DNA of 43,167 nt from Inquilinus limosus (GCF_002195995.1 NZ_NHON01000011.1:114806-157972); one strand, 5' to 3'. Counted from the first letter of the stretch, positions 26,956-35,313 are shown. The notes: a model not told the origin generated them from the letters alone. Numbers and translations: made by a program.

Positions 26956-27945
26956 ATGACGACGGATTCCCCCATCACGCATCGCCGGCTCGGTGGCCTC
27001 GCGGTCTCCGCCATCGGGCTCGGCCTGATGCCGCTCTCGGGCGTCTACGGCGCCGCCGACGATGCGGCGTCGGAGGACCTGATCCGCCGCGCCATCGATC
27101 TCGGCATCGACCATCTCGACAGCGCCGACATGTATGGCTGGGGCCACAATGAGGAGCTGCTGGGCCGCGCCATCAGGGGCCGGCGCGACCGGGTGGTGCT
27201 GGTCACCAAGTTCGGCCAGATCCGGCGTGAGGGCGGCCCGAACGGCGTCGACGGCCGGCCGGAGTATGTGGCCGAGGCCTGCGAGGCCAGTCTGCGGCGC
27301 CTGGGCGTCGATACCATCGACCTGTACTACCAGCACCGGGTCGACCCGGCGGTGCCGATCGAGGAGACCGTCGGCGCCATGGCCCGGCTGGTCGCACAGG
27401 GCAAGGTCCGCCATCTCGGCCTGTCCGAGGCCGGGGCGGAGACCATCCGCCGCGCCCATGCCGTGCACCCGATCGCGGCGGTGCAGACCGAGTATTCGCT
27501 GATGTATCGCGAGGAGGCGGAGGCGACGCGTGCGGTCACCCGGGAGCTCGGCATCGGCTTCGTCGGCTATTCCCCGCTCGGCCGCGGCTTCCTGGCCGGG
27601 GCGATCCAGGACCTCTCGCAGATCGACGGCCGCCGCGCCGCCCATCCCCGCTTCCAGGCCGAGAACTTCGCCCATAACCGCGCCCTGGTCGACCGGTTCG
27701 AGGCGCTGGCGGCCGAGAAGGGCTGCACGCCGTCGCAGCTGGCCCTGGCCTGGCTGCTGGCCCAGGGCGACGACGTGGTGGCGATCCCCGGCACCCGGTC
27801 GATCGCGCGGCTGGAGGAGAATCTCGGCGCCCTGCGGGTGGCGCTGACCCCGGACGACCTGGCCCGGCTGGACGCCGCCATCCCGGTCGGCGCCGCCGCC
27901 GGCACGCGCTATGCCGCCGCCGGGATGAAATCGGTGCAGATCTGA
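26956..27945 (+). CDS. Aldo/keto reductase
   Basis: A 329-residue TIM-barrel oxidoreductase of the AKR family that reduces aldehydes or ketones with NADPH. The catalytic tetrad is Asp55, Tyr60, Lys85 and His127, in [15 protein letters not shown] and YYQHRVD. The cofactor region [18 protein letters not shown] near residue 285 is typical of the AKR11/13-like group (YakC/IolS style). The ATG at 26956 has a strong ribosome site (GGAAGGA). The 267-base upstream gap (26689-26955) holds a small inverted repeat CAATG-AA-CATTG (26711-26722) and nothing else recognised. It is the last high-GC gene before the AT-rich island. Confidence 0.92.
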   Translation: MTTDSPITHRRLGGLAVSAIGLGLMPLSGVYGAADDAASEDLIRRAIDLGIDHLDSADMYGWGHNEELLGRAIRGRRDRVVLVTKFGQIRREGGPNGVDGRPEYVAEACEASLRRLGVDTIDLYYQHRVDPAVPIEETVGAMARLVAQGKVRHLGLSEAGAETIRRAHAVHPIAAVQTEYSLMYREEAEATRAVTRELGIGFVGYSPLGRGFLAGAIQDLSQIDGRRAAHPRFQAENFAHNRALVDRFEALAAEKGCTPSQLALAWLLAQGDDVVAIPGTRSIARLEENLGALRVALTPDDLARLDAAIPVGAAAGTRYAAAGMKSVQI

Positions 27946-28104
27946 GGCGCCCTGCGGGCAACGAAGTGCTGCGTCCGCCCTGGCGTTCAACGACTCCCTT
28001 CAGAGTAGCTCCGTATCTGCACTCTCCAGCTTCAAGGACAAAACATCGGCACAACGGATGCCGCTGATCTCTCAGCCATGCCAAGCGGAGGTTTTCATTA
28101 AGCA

Positions 28105-28133
28105 TTGCCCAAGACGGAATGTCGACATATACT
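28105..28133 (+). promoter_or_regulatory. Sigma-70-type promoter for the MmeI-like gene
   Basis: TTGCCC (28105-28110) and TATACT (28128-28133) are separated by exactly 17 bases, in an AT-rich leader. The start codon is 54 bases after the -10 element. This is the clearest housekeeping-type promoter in the window. Confidence 0.65.
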
Positions 28134-28187
28134 ATTATATCTTCATAGTTTCTCTTTTTATCGAACAAATATTATGCGAGAAAAGAG

Positions 28188-31100
28188 ATGACTCCTGAGC
28201 AGTTTATTGAGAAATGGTCTAAGAATAATTTATCGGAACGAGCAGCTTCCCAATCCCATTTCATAGATCTTTGCACACTTCTTGGCGAAGTAGCGCCAAC
28301 CGATATTGATCTATCCGGCAAAATTTATGCCTTCGAACGCGCTACCACAAAAACTTCTGGCCGACCAGGTTGGGCAGATGTATGGCACCAAGGTTTCTTT
28401 GCTTGGGAGTACAAAAGAAAAGATAGCAATCTCGATACGGCCTACGCACAATTGCAGCAATACGCTCCTGGCCTTCAGAATCCTCCTTTGCTTATCGTTT
28501 CAGATATAAAGGAGACAAGAATACACACCAATTGGACAAACTCGATCACAGAAAAATACATCATATATCTGGAAGAAATTATAAACCCATCGAAGCGTCA
28601 ATTATTGAAATTTGCCTTATCCTCTCCCGACCATCTGCGACCGATAGAGACACCGGAAGGCCTTACGCGTCAAGCTGCAGAAGAGTTCTCTCAGCTCGCG
28701 GACGCCATTGGCCAGCGGGGACATCAACCCGAGGTCATAGCCCATTTCTTGAACCGTCTTGTTTTCTGCATGTTCGCACAGGACGTAGGTCTTTTAAAGA
28801 AAGGGCTGTTCACAGGGCTCCTTGAGTCGTCGTTGGCGCACCCCCAGACTTTCCCTAGACATATTTGCGAATTGTTCCACGCGATGCGGGACGGAGGTTG
28901 GATCGGCTTCGATCCAGTTGGCTGGTTCAATGGCGGGCTATTTGACGATGACACCGCGCTCGAACTGACTCAAAACGAAATCAAGACGGTCCTTCAGGCA
29001 TCCCGCCGATCATGGGCCGATATTGATCCATCGATTTTTGGGACGCTTTTCGAACGTGGCTTCGATCCTGACAAACGCTCACAACTAGGAAAATTTTATA
29101 CCGATCGCGCAAAGATCGACATGATTGTAGATCCCGTTATCGTCCATCCGTTGCGCGAAAAATGGGAAGCGGAAAAGCTGAAGATTCAAAACTTTATTCG
29201 GATATATGAGCAATCGAAGAATCCAGTTCAGCGGAAGAAAGCACTGCGTCAAGCGCAAGATGTTTACAAAAACTCCCTTCACAGCGTTCGAAAATTCCGA
29301 GTCCTTGACCCCGCATGCGGGTCGGGAAATTTCCTATATGTGGCTCTACTTGCCCTTAAAGAATTCGAACACCTAATAGGGTTGGAAGCACAGGAAATCA
29401 GCGCACAACTACATCGAGAAATACCAATTGTAGGGCCCGCCAATCTCTATGGCATAGAAATTAATCGATATGCCGCTGAACTTGCGCGTGTCACCGTTTG
29501 GATTGGTGAGATCCAATGGAATTTGAAACGAGGCTGGGGCTATTCCCGCAAGCCAGTCCTCGAAACTCTCAACCGAATTCAGCGCCGTGACGCTCTGCTA
29601 ACTGAGGATGGCCAAGAGGCTGAATGGCCCGAAGCCGACGTAGTGATCGGGAATCCTCCTTTTCTTGGCGGGAAATTGCTCAGGACATACCTAGGGAGCG
29701 AGTACGTAGATCGATTGTTTGAAGTCTATCGAGGACGAGTTTCAGCAGAGGCTGATCTCGTCGCGTATTGGATAGCCAGAACCTGGGATCGCGTAAAGGC
29801 TGGGCAGCTGGAGCGAGCCGGCCTAGTCACAACAAACTCGATTCGAGGCGGCGCAAATCGTCGAGTACTTGAGGATATTGTTTCTAGTGGTGTCATCTTT
29901 GACGCCAGAGACGACGAACCGTGGGCTGTGGAGGGGGTGGCAATTCGCGTCTCTGTCGTCTGTTTTGCAAGGAGTACGTCAAATATCAACCCAAAACTCA
30001 ACGGTCGTTCTGCCAAGCGCATTTCCGCTGATTTGACGGCCACAGTGACCGACGTGACCAGCGCCAAGCGGCTGCCTGAGAATGCAGGCATTGCCTTTAT
30101 GGGGAACACAAAGGGAGGCTCGTTTGACGTACCGGGTGAGCTTGCACGTAAATGGCTTGCGTTGCCCTTAAATGTGAATGGCAGGCCCAATTCCGACGTG
30201 TTGCGACCGTGGCTCAACGGAAAGGATGTTACCCAGAGATCAACGGGAAAGTGGATTATCGACTTCGGTCTGGAAATGGATGAAGAATCAGCGTCCTGCT
30301 ATGAGGCGCCGTTCCATTTCATATTGGAAAATGTAAAACCATCCCGCCTCAACAATCGACGCGACAACTATCGAAAATTCTGGTGGCGACATGCTGAGCC
30401 ACGACCGGGCCTACGACGTGCAATTTCTCGGCTCCAACGCTATATTGTCACCCCCGAAGTTTCAAAGTATAGAATATTCGCATGGTTACCATACGGTATA
30501 ATTCCGGACCACCAATTATTGATTATAGCAAGAGACGATGACATTACTTTCGGTATTTTGCAAAGTCGCTTCCACGAGATGTGGGCTCTTAGAACCGGTT
30601 CCTGGATTGGAGTAGGCAACGATCCTCGGTATACAATTAGCACCACGTTCGAGACATATCCGTTTCCGGAGGGCATTGAACCGTATCGTTGGTCAAAGCG
30701 ACTTGAGGAAGATCTTCGAGCGAAGCCAATCGCTCTTGCATCCAGGATCTTGGAGACCCAACGCCAGATGTGGCTAAACCCGCCGGATTTAGTGCGCTCT
30801 GCTCCAGAGACAGTTGCTGGCTATCCACCTCGCTTGCTGCCGATCGATGAACAAGCTGCTGAGATCCTGCGCACGCGGACGCTCACAAATCTCTACAACA
30901 TCCGGCCAGCTTGGCTGGTGGAGGCACATAGAAGGTTGGATGCAGCGGTTGCTGCCGCCTATGGGTGGCCAGAGAGCATTTCCGATGAGGATGCCCTCTC
31001 AGAATTGCTGAGGCTCAATCACGCCAAGGCAGACGCTCAACACCCATCCAAGCCAAGGCGCCGCATCAGCATACCGCCATCCGGACAAGGGCATCTGCCT

Positions 31101-31262
31101 CTTGTCAGCAGCTTTACGACAGACACACCTAGCAATATGCAATATGCTCAGCCGTCTGAACAGCCGCTCCTTCAAGCTGCCGAGGAGAAGGTGCCAGCGT
31201 TTGAAAAGAGACCGCTTGCCGCTTCCTTAAAGCGGAAACGGGGCCCGAAACGCGATCTTTGA
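28188..31262 (+). CDS. Type IIL restriction-modification enzyme (MmeI-like, single chain)
   Basis: A 1024-residue bifunctional nuclease/methyltransferase. The N-terminal nuclease carries D64-X9-E74-Y-K76 (WADVW ... AWEYKRK), the same spacing as the catalytic motif of MmeI. A helical spacer follows (about 150-300), then motif X-like GKFYTD at 301-306. The gamma-class adenine-N6 methylase core has motif I DPACGSGNF at 374-382, GIEIN at 422-426 and motif IV NPPF at 489-492. The later region (about 620-890) should hold the target-recognition and C-terminal domains. It cuts and methylates with one polypeptide, so no separate S or R gene is needed. The gene is far more AT-rich than its neighbours, pointing to recent transfer. 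It is about 100 residues longer than MmeI, mostly in a basic, proline-rich tail. Confidence 0.88.
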   Translation: MTPEQFIEKWSKNNLSERAASQSHFIDLCTLLGEVAPTDIDLSGKIYAFERATTKTSGRPGWADVWHQGFFAWEYKRKDSNLDTAYAQLQQYAPGLQNPPLLIVSDIKETRIHTNWTNSITEKYIIYLEEIINPSKRQLLKFALSSPDHLRPIETPEGLTRQAAEEFSQLADAIGQRGHQPEVIAHFLNRLVFCMFAQDVGLLKKGLFTGLLESSLAHPQTFPRHICELFHAMRDGGWIGFDPVGWFNGGLFDDDTALELTQNEIKTVLQASRRSWADIDPSIFGTLFERGFDPDKRSQLGKFYTDRAKIDMIVDPVIVHPLREKWEAEKLKIQNFIRIYEQSKNPVQRKKALRQAQDVYKNSLHSVRKFRVLDPACGSGNFLYVALLALKEFEHLIGLEAQEISAQLHREIPIVGPANLYGIEINRYAAELARVTVWIGEIQWNLKRGWGYSRKPVLETLNRIQRRDALLTEDGQEAEWPEADVVIGNPPFLGGKLLRTYLGSEYVDRLFEVYRGRVSAEADLVAYWIARTWDRVKAGQLERAGLVTTNSIRGGANRRVLEDIVSSGVIFDARDDEPWAVEGVAIRVSVVCFARSTSNINPKLNGRSAKRISADLTATVTDVTSAKRLPENAGIAFMGNTKGGSFDVPGELARKWLALPLNVNGRPNSDVLRPWLNGKDVTQRSTGKWIIDFGLEMDEESASCYEAPFHFILENVKPSRLNNRRDNYRKFWWRHAEPRPGLRRAISRLQRYIVTPEVSKYRIFAWLPYGIIPDHQLLIIARDDDITFGILQSRFHEMWALRTGSWIGVGNDPRYTISTTFETYPFPEGIEPYRWSKRLEEDLRAKPIALASRILETQRQMWLNPPDLVRSAPETVAGYPPRLLPIDEQAAEILRTRTLTNLYNIRPAWLVEAHRRLDAAVAAAYGWPESISDEDALSELLRLNHAKADAQHPSKPRRRISIPPSGQGHLPLVSSFTTDTPSNMQYAQPSEQPLLQAAEEKVPAFEKRPLAASLKRKRGPKRDL

Positions 31263-31376
31263 GAGGCCATCCGTCCAGTCTGGTAGTACATGCCAAGACA
31301 TCGCCAGATGGCCTAATGATTCCTGGCCGGCGCGCCCACCCCGGCGCGAAGTGGCGAGGTGCGACCGCGTTGATTC

Positions 31377-31772
31377 TCACCGTTCGCTTTCTCTCGCGTC
31401 GAACGCCTCCCGGGCGGCGTCCAGCGCCGGGAAGTGGCGCTCGGCCCAGCGGTCCAGCGCCGTCAGGGTCTCGCTCAGGGAATCGCCGAGCGGGCTGAGG
31501 CGGTATTCGACGCAGGGCTTGGCGGTGTGGAAGTCCTGGCGCAGCACCAGGCCGTTGCGCTCCAGGTCGCGCAGGGTCTGGGTCAGCATCTTCTGCGAGA
31601 TGCCGCCGATCCGGCACAAGAGCTCGGCGTTGCGGGTCGGCCCGCCGGCCAGGGCCGACAGGATCAGCACAGCCCATTTCGACGCCACCAGCTCCAGCGC
31701 GTGGCGGGCCGAGCAGGTCTCATCGAACACGTCCGGCGGGGAGGAAGGCTCGGGTTGGGCAGACGGCCCCAT
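31377..31772 (-). CDS. HxlR-family transcriptional regulator
   Basis: A 131-residue MarR-like winged-helix regulator of the HxlR type. It shows the family signature ALELVASKWAVLILSALAGG and the recognition region ISQKMLTQTLRDLERNGLV, followed by the wing VEYRLSPLG. Cys20, just before the first helix, is in the position of the redox-sensing cysteine of YodB/HypR-type regulators; two other cysteines are present (AELLCRIG, AKPCVEYR). It is divergent from a flavodoxin-like reductase, the typical target of HxlR repressors. The gap contains CGATAC-N8-GTATCG. A quinone- or electrophile-responsive role is inference. Confidence 0.9.
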   Translation of the reverse strand: MGPSAQPEPSSPPDVFDETCSARHALELVASKWAVLILSALAGGPTRNAELLCRIGGISQKMLTQTLRDLERNGLVLRQDFHTAKPCVEYRLSPLGDSLSETLTALDRWAERHFPALDAAREAFDARESER

Positions 31773-31815
31773 CGGTTACCTCAAGGTGCGTAATTGCGGG
31801 CCGCGGGCCCTCTCC

Positions 31816-31835
31816 CGATACATAGGACCGTATCG
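31816..31835. promoter_or_regulatory. Inverted repeat in the HxlR/reductase divergent promoter
   Basis: CGATAC (31816-31821) and GTATCG (31830-31835) are separated by eight bases. It lies 27 bases before the reductase ATG and 43 bases before the regulator ATG. It is a plausible HxlR operator. Confidence 0.5.
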
Positions 31836-31862
31836 CGGATCGCAAGCCCTCGAGGAGACGTC

Positions 31863-32504
31863 ATGAAAGCCCTCATTCTCAGCTCCAGCCCCCGGCGCGA
31901 GGGGAACTCCGCCGCCCTCGCCGGTGCCGTCGCCGCCGGCCTGGCCGAGGCCGGCCATGCCGTCGAGACGGTGCATCTGGCCGATGCCATCGGCGGCTTC
32001 CTGCGCGACTGCCGGCAATGCCGGCGGCCGGACGGCAGCTGCGCCATCGACGACGGCTACCGCTCGCTATTCCTCGACCGGTTCCTGACCGCCGACGGGC
32101 TGGTCCTGGCCACGCCGATCTACTGGTACGGCATGTCGGCCCAGCTCAAGGCCTTCTTCGACCGGATGTTCTGCTATGTCGCCGCCTCCTATCCCGAGTC
32201 CGAGACGGTGAAGGCGCGGATGACCGGCAAGCGCATCGGCCTCGTCCTCAGCTCCGAGGAGGCGTATCCGACCGTCTCCGCCGCCATCGTGCAGCAGATC
32301 CGGGAATACAGCCGCTACACCCGGTCGCGCTTCGTCGGGGTCGTGCACGGCCACGGCAATGCCCGCGGCGAGGTGCGGCGCGACCCGCTGGACCCGCTGG
32401 CCGAGGCCCGCCGGCTGGGGCGCGGCCTCTTCGACCGCTACGCCACCGATTACGAGATCGACACCGACCGGCCGGCCCGGGTCTGGCCCGAGGCGGTGGC
32501 CTGA
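31863..32504 (+). CDS. Flavodoxin-like NAD(P)H-dependent FMN reductase
   Basis: A 213-residue flavoprotein. The N-terminus MKALILSSSPRREGNSAAL is the FMN phosphate loop of the NADPH-dependent FMN reductase/flavodoxin_2 group. A cysteine cluster follows at about residues 60-72 (DCRQCRRPDGSCAIDD), as in iron-sulfur flavoprotein-like reductases. The isoalloxazine-binding segment is ATPIYWYGMSAQLKAFFDR. It probably reduces quinones, azo or nitro compounds. The ATG at 31863 has GAGGAG upstream. It is under the likely control of the divergent HxlR gene. Confidence 0.87.
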   Translation: MKALILSSSPRREGNSAALAGAVAAGLAEAGHAVETVHLADAIGGFLRDCRQCRRPDGSCAIDDGYRSLFLDRFLTADGLVLATPIYWYGMSAQLKAFFDRMFCYVAASYPESETVKARMTGKRIGLVLSSEEAYPTVSAAIVQQIREYSRYTRSRFVGVVHGHGNARGEVRRDPLDPLAEARRLGRGLFDRYATDYEIDTDRPARVWPEAVA

Positions 32505-32608
32505 CGCGGCGCCGATGCGACGGTCCAGGGCGGGTTGTGCCCGCCGCCCGGATGGGACAGGATCGCGCCGCCGCGCCGCGGCAGGGTTCCATCGCGTGGA
32601 GGAAGGGT

Positions 32609-33814
32609 ATGACGTCTCGCCTGTTCGGATCCGGCTGGACCTTCGGGGCGGCGCTGCTCCTCCCGCTGCTGGCCGCCGGCCCGGCTTTGGCCGATTTCGG
32701 CTCCTGCGTCTCGGGCCTGGCCGACTCCGCGGTGAAGGCGGGGGTCGACCGCAGCGTCGCCACCCGCGCCTTCGACGGGCTGACCCAGCCGGACGACAAG
32801 GTGCTGCGCTTCTCGCAGGCCCAGCCGGAATTCGTGACGCCGATCTGGGACTACCTGGCCTTCCTGGTGGATGACCAGCGCATCGCCGACGGCCGGGCGA
32901 TGATGTCGAAATACGGCCGCGTGCTGCAGCAGGCGGAGCAGCGCTATGGCGTCGACCGCACCGTGATCGCCGCGGTCTGGGGCGTCGAGAGCGACTACGG
33001 CAAGGAGGCCGGCGGCTATTTCCTGCCGCATGCCCTGGCCACGCTGGTCTGCGCCGGCGAGCGGCGCACCGATTTCTGGCGCGGCGAGCTGATGGCGGCG
33101 CTGAAGCTGGTCAGCGCCGGCGACCTGCGGCTGGACGAGCTGAACGGGTCCTGGGCCGGCGCCTTCGGCCAGACCCAGTTCATCCCGTCGACCTACCAGC
33201 GCCTGGCGGTGGATTTCGACGGCGACGGCCGGCGCGACCTGGTGAATTCGGTGGCCGACGCGCTCGGCTCCACCGCCAACTACCTCAAGCGCTCCGGCTG
33301 GCAGGAAGGCCAGCCCTGGATGATCGAGGTGCGGGTGCCGGCCGGCTACAACGGCCCGACCGGCCGCAAGGACAAGGACCCGCTTTCCGACTGGGCCCGG
33401 CGCGGCGTGGTGCGGGCCGACGGGGCGCCGCTGTCGGGCAGCGGCCAGGCTGGCCTCATCCTGCCGGCCGGGCCGCGGGGGCCGGGCTTCCTGGTGTTCC
33501 GCAATTTCGACGCGATCTACTCCTACAATGCAGCGGAATCCTACGCGATCGCGATCTCGTATCTCGCCCAGCGCCTGTCCGGCGGGCCGGCGCTGCGCAC
33601 GCCCTGGCCGACCGACGACCCGGGACTGTCGCGGGCCCAGCGCCTGCGGCTGCAGCAGCTGCTGCTGGCCCAGGGCTACGACATCGGCGGCCAGGCCGAC
33701 GGCAAGATCGGCCCGGCCACCCGCGCCGCGATCTCGGCCGCCGAGCAGCGCCTCGGCATGCCCCAGACCGGCCGGGCCGGGCAGAAGGTCTATCGCGCTC
33801 TCGGCGGGCAATAG
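32609..33814 (+). CDS. Lytic murein transglycosylase (MltB-like) with peptidoglycan-binding domain
   Basis: A 401-residue secreted muramidase that cleaves peptidoglycan with 1,6-anhydro ring formation. Signal peptide: residues 1-28 (ending GPALA before DFGSC). The SLT domain has the catalytic Glu127 in VWGVESDYG, then AFGQTQFIPSTY near 192 and DFDGDGRRDL near 209. The C-terminal peptidoglycan-binding domain (about 340-400) includes LLLAQGYDIGGQADGKIGPATRAAI. The ATG at 32609 has a strong ribosome site (GGAGGAAGG). Its size and layout are standard for the alphaproteobacterial MltB-like group. No partner genes are adjacent; the 165 bases downstream hold nothing recognised. Confidence 0.93.
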   Translation: MTSRLFGSGWTFGAALLLPLLAAGPALADFGSCVSGLADSAVKAGVDRSVATRAFDGLTQPDDKVLRFSQAQPEFVTPIWDYLAFLVDDQRIADGRAMMSKYGRVLQQAEQRYGVDRTVIAAVWGVESDYGKEAGGYFLPHALATLVCAGERRTDFWRGELMAALKLVSAGDLRLDELNGSWAGAFGQTQFIPSTYQRLAVDFDGDGRRDLVNSVADALGSTANYLKRSGWQEGQPWMIEVRVPAGYNGPTGRKDKDPLSDWARRGVVRADGAPLSGSGQAGLILPAGPRGPGFLVFRNFDAIYSYNAAESYAIAISYLAQRLSGGPALRTPWPTDDPGLSRAQRLRLQQLLLAQGYDIGGQADGKIGPATRAAISAAEQRLGMPQTGRAGQKVYRALGGQ

Positions 33815-33979
33815 GACATCAGGATTTACTCACCCGAGAGACCGTTCGGAAATGCGCTGGCGTGAGGCGGCTGGCGGCGGTTTCGAGAACCGGAGTGCAG
33901 CGCACGTTTGGTGCGTGAGCACCGGAAGCTTCGAGTCCGCCGTCAGACGGCCGCGCCAGTAGCATTTACGAATGGTCTC

Positions 33980-34294
33980 TCAATGCGACCAGAACAGGTC
34001 GAATCTGTCATCGTCCTGGGTGGACTGGCACAGCGTGGCGTGGATCGGCCGGGAGACGTGCGGGTCGCGGATCTGCACGTTGTAGGAGACGGAGCGGTCC
34101 TCCCGCCGGCAGGCCCAGGCGCCGCCGATCTCGTGGTCGTCACCGGAATAGACCAGCAGGTCCGGCGCCCTCGGGCTCTCGGCCGCATGCGGGTTCGGGA
34201 CCAGCCGGATCCGATCCTGGAACAGCAGCGTCCGCACCGGCCCCTCGATGATGTCGTGGTTGCGGTACAGCGTGCCGATGCCGATCGTGGTCAT
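33980..34294 (-). CDS. DUF736 family protein
   Basis: A 104-residue protein. Its layout matches DUF736: an N-terminal MTTIGIGTLYRNHD, a GPVRTLLFQ strand, DLLVYSGDDHEIGGAWAC in the middle, VQIRDPHVSRPIHATL, and a terminal FDLFWSH (the family ends typically in LIWSR). The function is unknown. DUF736 genes are mostly found on plasmids, integrative conjugative elements and symbiosis islands of alphaproteobacteria. A chromosomal copy here suggests a remnant of such an element. It is somewhat divergent from the canonical family, for example in the insertion before PDLLVYSG. Confidence 0.75.
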   Translation of the reverse strand: MTTIGIGTLYRNHDIIEGPVRTLLFQDRIRLVPNPHAAESPRAPDLLVYSGDDHEIGGAWACRREDRSVSYNVQIRDPHVSRPIHATLCQSTQDDDRFDLFWSH

Positions 34295-34303
34295 GACGGG
34301 TCC

Positions 34304-34459
34304 TCAATGACGGGACAGCGCGGCGAGCCGGTCCGGCCCGCCAGGCATGATCTGCCGCGGACACCCGGCCGGCACGCCCAAGATGTCACAAAGGAACTCC
34401 ATCAGCGGCCCAAGGTTCCAGTTGACAAAAGATGTCGAGATTTTTAGTAAATTTTCCAT
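34304..34459 (-). CDS. Possible small protein upstream of DUF736
   Basis: A possible 51-residue product starting MENLLKISTSFVNWNLGPL and ending nine bases before the DUF736 start, so the two could be co-transcribed. GAGAGG directly abuts the ATG, too close for a good ribosome site. A longer frame (up to 34579) runs through hairpin sequence and is less likely. No family recognised; it may be spurious. Confidence 0.3.
   Translation of the reverse strand: MENLLKISTSFVNWNLGPLMEFLCDILGVPAGCPRQIMPGGPDRLAALSRH
34422..34450 (+). promoter_or_regulatory. Candidate promoter for the LuxR-type regulator
   Basis: A consensus -35 TTGACA (34422-34427) is followed after 17 bases by TAGTAA (34445-34450), a weak -10. 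It would give a leader of about 210 bases before the regulator at 34669. The sequence between contains two hairpins, TTGAGGCC-N7-GGCCTCAA (34520-34542) and a G/C run followed by TTTTT (about 34545-34568), that could terminate transcription. Confidence 0.35.
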
Positions 34460-34519
34460 CCTCTCGAGACTTTCACAAACGATAACCACGCGGAATCGGG
34501 ACCGCCACCACCCCATCAC

Positions 34520-34568
34520 TTGAGGCCCGAATCCGGCCTCAAAGAAAGGGGGGCCCCCACCCCTTTTT
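34520..34568. other. Two adjacent hairpins in the leader of the LuxR-type regulator
   Basis: TTGAGGCC (34520-34527) pairs with GGCCTCAA (34535-34542). Directly after, AAGGGG pairs with CCCCTT across a GGGCCCCC-type core, and five Ts follow at 34564-34568. On the plus strand the second looks like an intrinsic terminator or attenuator. On the minus strand it would sit upstream of the possible small gene. Confidence 0.45.
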
Positions 34569-34668
34569 CCGCAGGACATTCAATGGCATTCGAGACGAAT
34601 CCTGGCCTAGCGCACCCCCGACGGCCGGACTAGGATCCTGTAAGGGTCCCACCGTGGAAGATGCAGTC

Positions 34669-35313
34669 ATGACGGCCGTCGATCAGACCTCTCGTGCGCT
34701 GGTGATCGAAGACCAGGATCTGATGCGCCTGGCCCTGATCGCCGAGCTGAAGGCAGCCCTGCGGGACTGCATCGTCCAGGGCGCCGCGACCTGGGAGATC
34801 GCCGCCGGGCTGCTGCGCGAGCACAGCTTCGACCTGGTGATCATCGATCCCGGCCTGCCCGGCTTCGACCCGACCTCGCCGCAGCACCGGCTGGCCGTGG
34901 TCAAGGCGGTGATCGACGCCTCGCCCGACGCGCTGCACATCGTCGTCACCGGGTCGGACAGCGTCGAGGAGGGCGAGGCCTGCCGGATGCTGGGCGCCAA
35001 CGCCTATGTCGGCAAGACCGGCCTCGACCGCGACACGCTGTCCAGCATCATCGACAAGATCTCGGACACGCGCTTCTCGCTGTCGCTGTCCGCGGTCAAG
35101 GCGGTGACCCCGGAATTCTACTATTCCGGCCTGACCCCGCGGGAGCAGGAGATCATCGACTTCATGCGCAGCCGGCCGAAGGGGGTCAAGCGCAAGGAGA
35201 TCTACGAGAAGATGGGCGACCGCTTCGGCATCGACCCGTACACGGTCGAGAAGTACTACAAGCAGGCGCGCGCCAAGCTGCTGAAGAACGGGCTGTTCCC
35301 GAAAGGCGCCTGA
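34669..35313 (+). CDS. LuxR/NarL-type response regulator
   Basis: A 214-residue regulator. The receiver domain (about 8-135) has acidic residues Glu14-Asp15, phospho-acceptor Asp60 in LVIIDPGLPG, Thr94 and Lys116, so it should be phosphorylatable. The output domain (about 154-208) begins LTPREQEIIDFM like GerE/LuxR helix-turn-helix domains. It has an unusual longer recognition part (KEIYEKMGDRFGIDPYTVEKYYKQARAKL). The ATG at 34669 has GGAAG eight bases upstream and was preferred to the GTG at 34654. It is followed by a secreted molybdopterin-domain-like protein and a kinase, and the three look like one signalling unit. Confidence 0.88.
   Translation: MTAVDQTSRALVIEDQDLMRLALIAELKAALRDCIVQGAATWEIAAGLLREHSFDLVIIDPGLPGFDPTSPQHRLAVVKAVIDASPDALHIVVTGSDSVEEGEACRMLGANAYVGKTGLDRDTLSSIIDKISDTRFSLSLSAVKAVTPEFYYSGLTPREQEIIDFMRSRPKGVKRKEIYEKMGDRFGIDPYTVEKYYKQARAKLLKNGLFPKGA

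Noticed and set aside
26689-27990. Upstream extension of the hypothetical protein gene to 27990
   Set aside because: The extension is antisense to the aldo/keto reductase and contains no sensible protein sequence.
28040-31262. Prophage or transposon carrying the restriction gene
   Set aside because: No integrase, transposase, phage structural gene, terminal inverted repeat or tRNA was seen at either end.
31129-31677. Longer minus-strand frame covering the HxlR gene and the 3' end of the restriction gene
   Set aside because: HxlR similarity is found only in the frame spanning 31377-31772; the longer frame is a shadow.
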